Shown: positions 16,230 to 25,170, numbered from the stretch's first letter. The stretch: DNA of 64,000 bases from Chitinophagales bacterium (GCA_015655015.1 JAATFV010000231.1:1-64000), one strand, 5' to 3'. A program made the numbers and translations. Notes: generated by a model not told the origin, from the sequence alone.

Positions 16230-17241
16230 CACTCCGCATATTAGTTTTAATGCCAATGACAGAAGTTACCTGGCCATCGTAAAAAAAGAAATACATAAGC
16301 TGGCCGTCCAGGGAGGATTTAGTTCCCAAAAACTGGGGGAGATCGATCTCATCGTTGCAGAGCTGGGAACGAACCTTATAAAACATGCTACCGGCGGCGA
16401 GATCCTGGCAGGCATCATCCGGATAGAGGGAGGGATTGCGCTCGAACTGATCAGCATAGACAATGGCCCCGGTATTGCTGAGCCTGATAAAATGGTCCTC
16501 GATGGCATCTCTACCACACAAACACTGGGGCATGGCCTGGGAAGCATACGGCGGTTCTCCGACACATTTGAGCTCTATACAAAAAAAGACTGGGGCACCA
16601 TATTATTAAGCCGGGTCAATAAAAAGATCCCATCCCCTAAAAAAATAAAAGAGATCCCCATCCATATCCGGGCCCTGATCATTGCCAAACCCGGAGAGAT
16701 CGTCAGCGGGGATGGTTCATATTGTATGGTGACGGAAAAAGGGTTTATTAAGCTGTTGGTAGCTGATGGCCTTGGGCACGGCATAGAAGCCAATCGGGCC
16801 GTTAACGAAGCTGCTGCTGCCTTTAAAACCTTTGAAGGCAACAGTCCGTCGGAAACATTGAGATATATGCATACTGCCATAAGAAAAACAAGGGGAATGG
16901 TGGCCACAGTGGTGACCATCGATCCTATCGTCAAAACCTGGAAAATATGCGGCGTTGGTAACATCTCAGCAAAACTCAGTGGCCATCAGCTCACGAAAAA
17001 CTATTTATCCTATAATGGTATTGTCGGCCATAACATGCCTCATACGCTGAATGACCAGGAATTATCACAAAATGATTACCAGCAGATCATTCTTTGCTCG
17101 GATGGCATCAAGTCCCGATGGGAACGCGCCAAACACCCATCCATCCAGAAGTACGACCTGATCGTCCAGGCTGCGGCCCTTTATAAAGACTTTGGAAGGA
17201 AAACCGACGATATGTCCGTCATAATAGGAAAAGTACTATGA
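16222..17241 (+). CDS. RsbT/RsbX fusion: GHKL kinase-like plus PP2C phosphatase
   Basis: The 339-residue protein has two parts. Residues about 1-135 are a second GHKL domain ('AELGTNLIKHATGG', 'DNGPGI', 'TLGHGLGSIRRFSD'). Residues about 150-339 are a PP2C/SpoIIE-type phosphatase of the RsbX kind ('VADGLGHG', 'LCSDGI', 'DDMSVIIG'). RsbX resets the stressosome by removing phosphate from RsbR and RsbS. The fused GHKL half appears intact, so the protein may both bind a STAS partner and dephosphorylate it. It overlaps the RsbT-like gene by 8 nt and the histidine kinase by 4 nt (ATGA). Confidence 0.85.
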   Translation: MVSTPHISFNANDRSYLAIVKKEIHKLAVQGGFSSQKLGEIDLIVAELGTNLIKHATGGEILAGIIRIEGGIALELISIDNGPGIAEPDKMVLDGISTTQTLGHGLGSIRRFSDTFELYTKKDWGTILLSRVNKKIPSPKKIKEIPIHIRALIIAKPGEIVSGDGSYCMVTEKGFIKLLVADGLGHGIEANRAVNEAAAAFKTFEGNSPSETLRYMHTAIRKTRGMVATVVTIDPIVKTWKICGVGNISAKLSGHQLTKNYLSYNGIVGHNMPHTLNDQELSQNDYQQIILCSDGIKSRWERAKHPSIQKYDLIVQAAALYKDFGRKTDDMSVIIGKVL

Positions 17242-18434
17242 TTTACGAGATCACCCGGCTGAATCTGGAAAATGGCATGGACCTGATCCTTGCACATAAG
17301 CGATCTATCAAGTTGGGTGAATTGCTGAACCTGTCCATTTCCTGCCAGACTACTTTTACGACAGCCATTTCAGAGTGCTGCCGGGAAGTGATCGAAAAGG
17401 ATAAGAACGGAATATTGATCGTCCGGATCGAAGGCCAAAAGGATAAATTTTACCTGACAGCCACAGTACGTTATAAAGATCCGGGGAATAATGAGACAGC
17501 CTACAACGCCCTGAACTATGCGAGAAGGCTCGTAAATCAGCTGAATATCTATGTAGAAGACTCGTTCAGCAATATTGAGCTGAAGATCAATATTCCAAAA
17601 ACGACAAAGCTTTCTGAAAAAAAGATCAGAGAGGTCATAGAATATTTCGAGAACGAATATCCCGACACTCCTTATGAAGAGGTAAAACGGAAAAAAGAAG
17701 AATTGGACAGGATCGCAGCCGAACAGCAGGAGCAGCTTATCCGGTCAGTATATATCAACGAAAAAAAGACAGAATTCCTATCCATCGCCAGCCATGAATT
17801 AAAGACGCCCCTGACGACGATCAAGGCCTTTACCCAGCTGGCGCTCGCCGAAGGAGATCAGTGCAGCGAGAAAGTAAGGATGTACCTGGAAAAGATCAAC
17901 CTGCAATCCGATAAGCTGAACAAGCTGATCCAGCAGCTGCTGGATGTATCAAAGGTAGAGACAGGCCTGATGGACTTTACGATGGAAGAAGTAGCTATGA
18001 ATAAGTATATTGAAAATACCGTGTCCCTGATCAGTAAATCCATCCCCAGTCATATGATAGAGATCGATTTACCCGATAATGTGACAGCCCGGATTGACAA
18101 ATTGCGGCTGGAGCAGGTATTCTCCAATATCCTGGTAAATGCCGCCAAATATTCCCCGGAGAACTCCCTTATCCACGTGACAACGGCTGTTCAACCCGGC
18201 AATTTACTCCGGGTATCCATCCGGGATGAAGGGATCGGCATAGCCGAACAGAACATCAGGAAGGTCTTTGAGAAGTTCTTCCGGGTGGAAGAGATCACCC
18301 GGTCTTATTCAGGTATGGGCATGGGCCTGTACATTGCCTCCCGGATCGTAGCCGGACATGGCGGATCCATGTGGATCGATAGCGAAGTAGACAAAGGATC
18401 TACCTTCCATTTCACCATACCGATCCTACAATAG
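17238..18434 (+). CDS. Sensor histidine kinase with degenerate RsbT-like N-terminus
   Basis: The 398-residue protein has no membrane segment. The C-terminal kinase core is complete: H-box 'SIASHELKTPLTTIKAF' with His186, N-box 'NILVNAAKYSPEN', G1 'DEGIGI' and G2 'GMGMGLYIA'. A helix rich in Lys/Glu (about 145-175) joins it to an N-terminal 120 residues in which 'QTTFTTAISECCREVIE' resembles the N-box region of RsbT, while the G1 and G2 motifs are lost. The fourth overlap in a row (4 nt) ties it to the stressosome operon. No response regulator follows: the next gene is convergent, 10 bp away. It is probably the cytoplasmic output of the module. Confidence 0.85.
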   Translation: MIYEITRLNLENGMDLILAHKRSIKLGELLNLSISCQTTFTTAISECCREVIEKDKNGILIVRIEGQKDKFYLTATVRYKDPGNNETAYNALNYARRLVNQLNIYVEDSFSNIELKINIPKTTKLSEKKIREVIEYFENEYPDTPYEEVKRKKEELDRIAAEQQEQLIRSVYINEKKTEFLSIASHELKTPLTTIKAFTQLALAEGDQCSEKVRMYLEKINLQSDKLNKLIQQLLDVSKVETGLMDFTMEEVAMNKYIENTVSLISKSIPSHMIEIDLPDNVTARIDKLRLEQVFSNILVNAAKYSPENSLIHVTTAVQPGNLLRVSIRDEGIGIAEQNIRKVFEKFFRVEEITRSYSGMGMGLYIASRIVAGHGGSMWIDSEVDKGSTFHFTIPILQ

Positions 18435-18444
18435 CGATCCTGCA

Positions 18445-19707
18445 TTAAAACTGAAACCATATCAGGGCAATGGCCGCCAGTGTCATCAATACCAGGCAGG
18501 CGCCTCCCAGGATATTGGATCCCCGGCCATTCACTGCCCCTCCCATTATCTTCCGGTTATTACAAATATGAAGCAATACGGCGATCATCACCGGAGCCGT
18601 CAACCCATATAAAATGGCTGTATACAGCAGCGCCTGGATAGGGCTGATCTTCAAAAAATCCAGGCAGAGCCCTGCCAGAAGAGAAACGACCAGCGTCAGA
18701 TAAAAACCCGGAGCCTGGTTGAACTTCTTGTCCAGCCCCTGCCTCCAGTTAAAGGTTTCCGCTACGATATAGGAAAGTGAGCCCCCCAGCACGGGGATCG
18801 CCAGGAATCCCGTCCCGATCACTCCGGCCGCGAATAAGGCATAAGTCACCTTCCCTGCCAGGGGAGACAGCGCTTTAGCCGCCTGGTCCACCGTATCTAC
18901 TTTATGAATACCGGCATTATAGAGAACGACTCCTGCCGTTAATATTATAAAGAACATAACCAGGTTGGAGAAGAACATACCTATATAAACATCCTTTGCC
19001 ATCTTATCCATGAAGACCTTGTTGACCACCACCCTCCTTCGGGCATTGGCAATGTCTTCTACTTCCATAGTCGCCTGCCAGAAGAACAAATAAGGGGAAA
19101 TCGTCGTTCCAAGGATAGCGACCAGGATCTCAAAAAAATCTTTGTTGAAATGGATGGTGGGAATTACCGTATGTTTCAGGACCTGCCCCCAGTTCACCTT
19201 CACTAAAAAAGGGATCACAATATATAATAACAGGACCAGGCAAAGCCATTTGAGGATGCCTGCCAGTTTCTGATACGGATAAAGGATCACTCCGTAAAGG
19301 ATCATCGCCGTAAATACGATCTCGAAGGCGAAAATAGGAATAGCCGGAAAGAGCATATGTGCGACAGCCCCCATTCCCTCGATATCAGCCCCTATATTCA
19401 GCACGATGGCCGGGAAACTGAAGATCATCATAGTATAAATAAGGGGCTTGGGATAATGCTGTTTCAACACCCCCGATAACCCCAGCGAAGTTACAGCCCC
19501 GATCCGGGCGCACATTTCCTGTATGCAGGCCATTAAAGGAAAAGTGATAAGGGCCGTCCAGAGCGTGCTGAGGCCAAAGGCAGCACCAGCCTGCGTATAC
19601 GTGGCAATTCCGGAAGGATCGTCATCGCTGGCGCCCGTGATCATACCGGGCCCTAAAACCTTAAAGGATTTTCTAATCTTGACAGAGAGCTCCGTAAATT
19701 TATTCAT
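18445..19707 (-). CDS. Nramp-family divalent metal transporter, variant motifs
   Basis: The 420-residue protein has about eleven membrane spans. Helix 1 reads 'GASDDDPSGIATYTQAG' where MntH-type Nramp proteins have DPGN, and helix 6 reads 'TTISPYLFFWQATMEVE' in place of the MPH metal-binding motif. These changes place it in a divergent Nramp clade whose metal is not established; manganese or iron uptake should not be assumed. It is a single gene, convergent with the histidine kinase and followed upstream by a 409-bp spacer. Confidence 0.85.
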   Translation of the reverse strand: MNKFTELSVKIRKSFKVLGPGMITGASDDDPSGIATYTQAGAAFGLSTLWTALITFPLMACIQEMCARIGAVTSLGLSGVLKQHYPKPLIYTMMIFSFPAIVLNIGADIEGMGAVAHMLFPAIPIFAFEIVFTAMILYGVILYPYQKLAGILKWLCLVLLLYIVIPFLVKVNWGQVLKHTVIPTIHFNKDFFEILVAILGTTISPYLFFWQATMEVEDIANARRRVVVNKVFMDKMAKDVYIGMFFSNLVMFFIILTAGVVLYNAGIHKVDTVDQAAKALSPLAGKVTYALFAAGVIGTGFLAIPVLGGSLSYIVAETFNWRQGLDKKFNQAPGFYLTLVVSLLAGLCLDFLKISPIQALLYTAILYGLTAPVMIAVLLHICNNRKIMGGAVNGRGSNILGGACLVLMTLAAIALIWFQF

Positions 19708-20116
19708 GAAGTATGTTGAAGAATTTCTACAATTGCTTTGGGCGATTCCCCAAATTAACGACTTTTCAGAGGCATTTCACGCATTTTAAACCAGGATAAA
19801 TGATCCCTTTATAATCGCCTTTCGCAGTAGCTGTAATATCATGCCACGATCCAGCTGTAATATCATGACAGGATCCCGCCCCCAAAAGCCTTTCCCCGAA
19901 TCGTATCAACGAATTTTCCTTTTGATAGCATTGTGCTCATTTCCAAATTCATAAAGTCCATGATCTATCGCACGGCGAATGTAAAGAAACGGATGACCAA
20001 CACGAAGAATGACGAGGACAACCTTTCCCTGCGTGCACAACGAAATAGGGATGAGAACTCAGTCTCCCGGACAATAAAAGGATGTTTGGCTGCATGGCAT
20101 TGGTTTTGACTGTAAG
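19708..20116. other. 409-bp intergenic spacer before treZ
   Basis: This gap separates the Nramp-like gene from treZ, which diverge. It holds one 2 x 24-bp tandem repeat (19829-19876) and no recognised gene, RNA or clear promoter box. The short open frames here have no family pattern. Confidence 0.6.
19829..19876. repeat. Tandem repeat, 2 x 24 bp
   Basis: Two adjacent 24-bp copies (19829-19852 and 19853-19876), 22 of 24 bases identical, begin AGCTGTAATATCATG. They lie in the non-coding gap between the Nramp-like gene and treZ. Confidence 0.85.
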
Positions 20117-21970
20117 ATGATTGTGAATACAATATCTCAACGTATTGGCGCAGCATACGACGCAACAGCAAGTACCTTTACCGTATGGGCTCCCTTCCGC
20201 CGGCAGGTAGACCTCATCCTTCAACCTCCCTTTTCAGCTGACCCGGTTTCTCCCGCCATTCATCCGATGGAAAAAGAGGAGACCGGTTATTGGAAAATAA
20301 GGCTGCCGGCAGCACCCGGTACAAAATATTGGTACCGGCTGGACGGGACTGCCGCGTATCCCGACCCGGCCTCCTTCAGCCAGCCGGAAGGGGTTCAGGG
20401 CCCCTCCGAATTAGTGGACAGCAAGGATTTTTCCTGGAACGACGACGGATGGAAAGGACTTCCCCTATGCAACATGATCATTTATGAAATACACACGGGC
20501 AGCTTTTCCAATAGCCACGATTTTGAAGGTATTCTTCAAAGACTGGATTATTTTGTCGAACTCGGTATCAATGCCCTGGAGCTGATGCCCCTGGGCCAAT
20601 TCCCCGGAGACCGGAATTGGGGATACGACGGCGTATTCCCTTTTGCCGTGCACAGCTCCTACGGAGGAATGCGGGAATTCCAAAAGCTGGTCAATGCCGC
20701 CCATGCAAAAGGGATTGCCATCCTCGTCGACGTAGTCTATAATCATTTTGGCCCGGAAGGAAATCATTTAGCGCACTATGGGCCTTATTTCACGGATAAA
20801 TACCATACTCCCTGGGGTAATGCCATCAACTTCGACGATGCCTGGTCCGATGGGGTACGCAACTATTTCCTGCAAAACGCCCGGATGTGGCTGGAAGACT
20901 ATCATGTCGACGGACTGAGACTGGATGCCGTTCACGCTATTAAGGATTTGAGCGCCAGCCATTTTATCCTGCAGCTGAAAGAAGAGGCGCTGGAAATAGA
21001 AAGGAAGACAGGCCGGAAAAAAGAGCTCATAGCCGAGATAGACCTGAACGATCCGCGTTACATCAATCCTCCGGAAAAGGGAGGTTATGGATTGGACGGG
21101 CAATGGATCGACGAATTCCACCACGCGCTCCATTCCCTGCTGACAGGAGAAAGGAACGCCTATTACGAAGATTTTGGTGAAATGGATCATCTTGAAAAGG
21201 CATTCCGTAATACCTATGTTTATAATGGCATCTATTCCCCGCATCGTAAAAGAACATTCGGCGGCAAAGCCGATAACAATCCTTATAGCCAGTTTGTCGT
21301 CTTCGCCCAAAACCATGACCAGATCGGTAACCGGGCAACCGGCGATCGGCTGACAGCGACCCTGTCCCTGGAACAATTGAAACTGGCGGCAGCCACTGTA
21401 TTATTATCCCCCTATACTCCCCTCCTGTTCATGGGAGAGGAATATGGTGAAAAGAACCCCTTCCCGTTTTTTGTCAGCTTTACAGACCCCGCCCTGGTGG
21501 AAGTCGTACAGAAAGGACGTAAGGCTGAATTTCCCGGATTTGCAGCCGACCGTGAAATCCCGGATCCGCAGGCGGAAGCCACCTTTCAACAGGCTATCCT
21601 TTCCTGGAATTATCACGACCATTTCCATTCGACCTTGTATCAATTTTACCGGTTTCTGATTGTTTTCCGAAAGACCCGGCCTGCTATGCAGGGTAGAACA
21701 AGAGATAGTATGATCGTCTACCCGGCCAAAGAAAAGACCCTTTGCCTGGAACGAAAGATCTTCACGGATCAGATCATTATCTATCTCAATTTCAGCGGAC
21801 AAGAGAGTTTGCATAATAATTTACAGGATAGTACCCTGCACAAACTGTTTGATTCGGCGTCGGAGGAATGGTCCGGCCCCGCGTCCGCGGCTTTAACAGA
21901 AATAGGGCCCGGCGGCCTGATAACCTTGTCTCCATACTCAGCCCTTGTCTTTGAAAAAAACAATAAATAA
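20117..21970 (+). CDS. treZ: Malto-oligosyltrehalose trehalohydrolase
   Basis: The 617-residue GH13 enzyme releases trehalose from the end of maltooligosyl trehalose made by TreY. An N-terminal beta-sandwich (about 1-95) is followed by the barrel with 'IYEIHTGSFS', 'VDVVYNHFGPEGN', 'GLRLDAVHAI' (catalytic Asp), 'LIAEIDLNDPRY' (acid/base Glu) and 'FAQNHDQIGNRATGDR'. The last three are the usual TreZ forms of the GH13 regions. Length matches the family. It sits 5 bp before treY, so both are one operon making trehalose from glycogen-like glucans. Confidence 0.93.
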   Translation: MIVNTISQRIGAAYDATASTFTVWAPFRRQVDLILQPPFSADPVSPAIHPMEKEETGYWKIRLPAAPGTKYWYRLDGTAAYPDPASFSQPEGVQGPSELVDSKDFSWNDDGWKGLPLCNMIIYEIHTGSFSNSHDFEGILQRLDYFVELGINALELMPLGQFPGDRNWGYDGVFPFAVHSSYGGMREFQKLVNAAHAKGIAILVDVVYNHFGPEGNHLAHYGPYFTDKYHTPWGNAINFDDAWSDGVRNYFLQNARMWLEDYHVDGLRLDAVHAIKDLSASHFILQLKEEALEIERKTGRKKELIAEIDLNDPRYINPPEKGGYGLDGQWIDEFHHALHSLLTGERNAYYEDFGEMDHLEKAFRNTYVYNGIYSPHRKRTFGGKADNNPYSQFVVFAQNHDQIGNRATGDRLTATLSLEQLKLAAATVLLSPYTPLLFMGEEYGEKNPFPFFVSFTDPALVEVVQKGRKAEFPGFAADREIPDPQAEATFQQAILSWNYHDHFHSTLYQFYRFLIVFRKTRPAMQGRTRDSMIVYPAKEKTLCLERKIFTDQIIIYLNFSGQESLHNNLQDSTLHKLFDSASEEWSGPASAALTEIGPGGLITLSPYSALVFEKNNK

Positions 21971-21975
21971 TTGTC

Positions 21976-24777
21976 ATGACGATCCCTTCATCCACCTATC
22001 GCGTCCAGCTGCACGCGGACTTTACCTTCCGTCACCTCGAAGAGATCCTGGATTATTTGCAGGAGCTGGGGATCTCTACCGTTTATGCCTCCCCTATCAC
22101 GACAGCCCTGAAAGGCAGCCTGCATGGCTATGATGTCACCGATCCCCTGGTCATAAGCCCGGAGATCGGCACAGAAGAAGAGCTGGAAAGACTGGCCGGG
22201 TTGCTGAAGAAATACAAAATGAGCTGGCTGCAGGACATCGTACCCAACCATATGGCTTTTTCCGCCAGTAATGCCTGGCTTTATGATACGCTGGAAAGAG
22301 GTCCGCATTCAGAATATTATCATTTCTTTGATATCGACACCGGCCATTCCGGAGAATTGACAGGGACCAGGATCATGGCGCCGTTTCTGGGTAAGACCCT
22401 GACGGAATGTTTGCAGAATAAAGAGCTGACACTGGAATTCAACCTGTCCTCTCCTGCCGGTGATCCCGTCGCTGAATCGACAGCCGGGACCAGGTCCGGT
22501 AATGAAATGTCTCCGGCCAGCAACGGGATGGCTCCGGTCAGCTACGGAATACCCCGGTCCGATAACGAAATGACTCATCCCGGCAACGGGATATCCCGGT
22601 CCGGTAACGAAACGACTCAACCCGGTAACGCTATATCCCGGTCCGATTACGAAACGACCCGGTCGGATAGCGGATTCGTCATCCGGTACTATGATTCCGA
22701 TTACCCGGTATCGGTAGCTTCTTACCAATGGATCTGCACCATCGCCGAAGGGTATCCCGCAGAATTGATCTCCTCTATCCGGGAGCTGGAGCAGGCTTCG
22801 GAACTTCCTGCTAAAGATTGGGCCAGCAAAAAGAAAAAATGGCTGAAACAGGTTGCCGGCAAGAAAGAATGGATATCCTTCATCCGGCAGCGGATCGCAT
22901 TTTTCAATGAGCAATCTTCTCTGCTGGCAGAACTGCTGAATAACCAGTTTTATATCCTCACGCATGCGCATCTCGCCGCCTCCCGGATCAATTATCGCCG
23001 GTTCTTCACCGTGAACAGCCTCATCTGCCTGCGGCAGGAAGACCCGACGGTCTTCGATGCTTATCATTCAACCATCCGGGAATGGGTGGATAAAAAATAT
23101 ATACAAGGGCTGCGTATCGACCATATCGATGGACTCGCCTATCCCCGCCGGTATTTCCGGGATCTGAAAACGCTGATAGGCCATGACTGTTATATCGTAG
23201 CTGAAAAGATCCTGGCAGCCGATGAATCAGTACCGCAGGACTGGCAGCTGGAAGGCACGACGGGATATGAGTTCTTATCGGTTGTCAACCAGCTGCTGAC
23301 GGATGAGAATGGGTACCGGGAGATCCAGGCATTTTACCGGGAACAAACCGGTGATGAAACCGCCTATGAGGATATCGTATTTAACAGAAAACATGCTTTT
23401 TTACGATCGCAGATGGGAGGGGAATGGAATAACCTCATGGACCTGTTGCTTGACCTGCCTCTTTTGGAAGCGGATAAGATGGATAAGCACCAATTGAAAG
23501 CAACATTGGCCATCCTGATGGCTTCTTTTCCCGTCTACCGGGTATACCCGGATGAACATCCTTTCCCCGAATCCAGCCGGGAGATCATCCGGACCGCATT
23601 TGCCCGGGCCCGGCAGAAAATGCCCCTGTTAATTCCCGTGCATGGGATGCCCTCCTTCGCGGGTGAATCCATCGATGAACCACGGGTGGACTGGCCCGAG
23701 CTCAATTTCTTAGAATCCATCTTTCTCGAAACAGGCAACGCTGAAAAAGACGAACAGCAAAAGACCTTCCAGGCACGCCTCATGCAATTCACCGGTCCGC
23801 TCTCCGCCAAGGGGATCGAAGACACTACTTTTTATGTATTCAACCCGCTGATAAGCCGAAATGAGGTGGGAGATAACCCGGGCATTACAGGAATGGAGCC
23901 CGATGCCTTTCATAAAAAAATGATACAACGGCAAGTTTCCCTTCCGTATTCCCTGAATGCCACGACAACTCACGATACCAAACGGGGAGAAGATGCCCGT
24001 ATCCGGCTGAACTGGCTCAGCTCCTGCCCTTCCGAATGGATAGAGAAGGTGACAAAATGGAAAAGGCTGAACCAGCCCTTACTGCAGGAAACCAAAGGCA
24101 ACACGCACCGGGAGAAACCCAACGCCGAATCACCGGTGCTTCCAACGGCCATTCCCCCGGGACAGACGACCGCCTTCCGAGCTCCTTCCATTCCCCCGGA
24201 ACGGACGACCATCCTCCGAACTCCTTCCGCCAACGACGAATACCTGATCTATCAATCCATCTTAGGCAGTTTCCCGGTAGACCTGCTTGTTACGGACCAA
24301 TACCGCGAACGATGCCATGAATACCTGACCAAAGCTCTGCGGGAAGCGAAAACCAATACCAATTACGAAACTCCCAATGAAGCCTATGAAAAAGCCTGCC
24401 ATCATTTCCTGACCATTATCCTGGAACAGGGATCCGCTTTCCTGGAAGACTTCGTTCCCTTTGTTTATACAGTGATCCGGGAATCTGCCGCCTATTCCCT
24501 ATCCCAGGAACTTATCAAACTAACCGCCCCGGGTATTCCCGATATTTACCAGGGCGCTGAATGCTGGGATGGGAACCTGGTAGATCCGGACAACAGGAGC
24601 CCCGTAGACTATACGCTCCGCAAAAGCTTGCTGGCTAAAATAAAAGAAGAAGAGAAAAAAGGGAGCCGCTTTGTACTGGATCTCGTAAACGCCAACCAAC
24701 AAAAAGGAGCAGGGAAATTATTCACCCTCTACAAGACCCTGGCTTACCGGAAGGAGCATCCGCAGGTCTTTACGTAA
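21976..24777 (+). CDS. treY: Malto-oligosyltrehalose synthase, ended early by an in-frame stop
   Basis: TreY converts the reducing-end maltose of a glucan to a trehalose unit. GH13 pieces are visible: 'STYRVQLHADFTF', 'WLQDIVPNHMAFS', 'GLRIDHIDGLAYPRRYF', 'EKIL' and 'NATTTHDTKRGEDAR'; the frame ends 'YRKEHPQVFT'. TreY normally runs on about 100 residues past this point, and the same frame does so after the TAA at 24775-24777 (see 24778-25101). Two insertions of repeated peptides, about residues 170-235 and 720-755, are absent from a typical TreY. The catalytic region is before the stop, so residual activity is possible, but the C-terminal beta-domain is lost unless the stop is read through or is a base-call error. 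Confidence 0.85.
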   Translation: MTIPSSTYRVQLHADFTFRHLEEILDYLQELGISTVYASPITTALKGSLHGYDVTDPLVISPEIGTEEELERLAGLLKKYKMSWLQDIVPNHMAFSASNAWLYDTLERGPHSEYYHFFDIDTGHSGELTGTRIMAPFLGKTLTECLQNKELTLEFNLSSPAGDPVAESTAGTRSGNEMSPASNGMAPVSYGIPRSDNEMTHPGNGISRSGNETTQPGNAISRSDYETTRSDSGFVIRYYDSDYPVSVASYQWICTIAEGYPAELISSIRELEQASELPAKDWASKKKKWLKQVAGKKEWISFIRQRIAFFNEQSSLLAELLNNQFYILTHAHLAASRINYRRFFTVNSLICLRQEDPTVFDAYHSTIREWVDKKYIQGLRIDHIDGLAYPRRYFRDLKTLIGHDCYIVAEKILAADESVPQDWQLEGTTGYEFLSVVNQLLTDENGYREIQAFYREQTGDETAYEDIVFNRKHAFLRSQMGGEWNNLMDLLLDLPLLEADKMDKHQLKATLAILMASFPVYRVYPDEHPFPESSREIIRTAFARARQKMPLLIPVHGMPSFAGESIDEPRVDWPELNFLESIFLETGNAEKDEQQKTFQARLMQFTGPLSAKGIEDTTFYVFNPLISRNEVGDNPGITGMEPDAFHKKMIQRQVSLPYSLNATTTHDTKRGEDARIRLNWLSSCPSEWIEKVTKWKRLNQPLLQETKGNTHREKPNAESPVLPTAIPPGQTTAFRAPSIPPERTTILRTPSANDEYLIYQSILGSFPVDLLVTDQYRERCHEYLTKALREAKTNTNYETPNEAYEKACHHFLTIILEQGSAFLEDFVPFVYTVIRESAAYSLSQELIKLTAPGIPDIYQGAECWDGNLVDPDNRSPVDYTLRKSLLAKIKEEEKKGSRFVLDLVNANQQKGAGKLFTLYKTLAYRKEHPQVFT
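22492..22674 (+). repeat. In-frame degenerate 42-bp tandem repeats inside treY
   Basis: About four 42-bp units encode 14-residue peptides of the form RS(D/G)NE(M/T)T.PGN.IS. The clearest pair is RSDNEMTHPGNGIS and RSGNETTQPGNAIS. They fill a loop between conserved parts of TreY. The period keeps the reading frame. Confidence 0.82.
24150..24227 (+). repeat. In-frame tandem repeat, 2 x 39 bp, inside treY
   Basis: Two adjacent 39-bp copies (24150-24188, 24189-24227) begin CATTCCCCCGG and encode a Pro/Thr-rich peptide (IPPGQTTAFRAPS and IPPERTTILRTPS). They fall in a variable linker before 'NDEYLIYQSILGS'. Confidence 0.82.
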
Positions 24778-25101
24778 GGCGACTACATCCCGGTAAAGAT
24801 GCCTGCGCCGCTGCTGGCTTATATCCGCCGGTATCAGGAAGATTGGGCGCTCATTGTCATTCCGCTGATCCGGAAAGAGGTGACTGTTCCGGAGCTTTTT
24901 TCTATTTCATTGCCGGAGGGCGCGCCTTCCGGTTGGATAAATATCTTTACGGAAGAGCAGGTGCGCTGCAGGAACGGTGCGGGCAGTGGAAATAAACAGG
25001 ACAACAGCGTGAGCAATGAAAAGAAGGTGGACAGTAATATTCTGGAATTAAACGGAGGTCTATCGCAATTTCCCGTGGCCATGCTCGTCGCGAAGAAATG
25101 A
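24778..25101 (+). pseudogene. treY: C-terminal remainder of treY after the in-frame TAA
   Basis: Starting right after the stop, the same frame reads 'GDYIPVKMPAPLLAYIRR' and ends in 'PVAMLVAKK', the sort of C-terminus TreY proteins have: a GDY-x-P strand after 'RRxHP', then a beta-domain and '..PVALL'. Hence the TAA at 24775-24777 interrupts what was one frame of about 1041 residues. An ATG at 24799 could start a separate 100-residue peptide, but no ribosome-binding site is seen. Alternatives are a base-call error or readthrough. Confidence 0.75.
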
Positions 25102-25106
25102 AATAG

Positions 25107-25114
25107 TATCTTTG
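25107..25114 (+). promoter_or_regulatory. -7 promoter element of the phosphoglycerate mutase gene
   Basis: TATCTTTG fits TAnnTTTG. It lies 57 nt before ATG 25171 and touches the alternative GTG at 25120, favouring the later start. Confidence 0.5.
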
Positions 25115-25170
25115 GCGAAGTGTTGGGTTCCTGGCCATTAACCGGACCAACTACCATTCAATGTAAGCCT

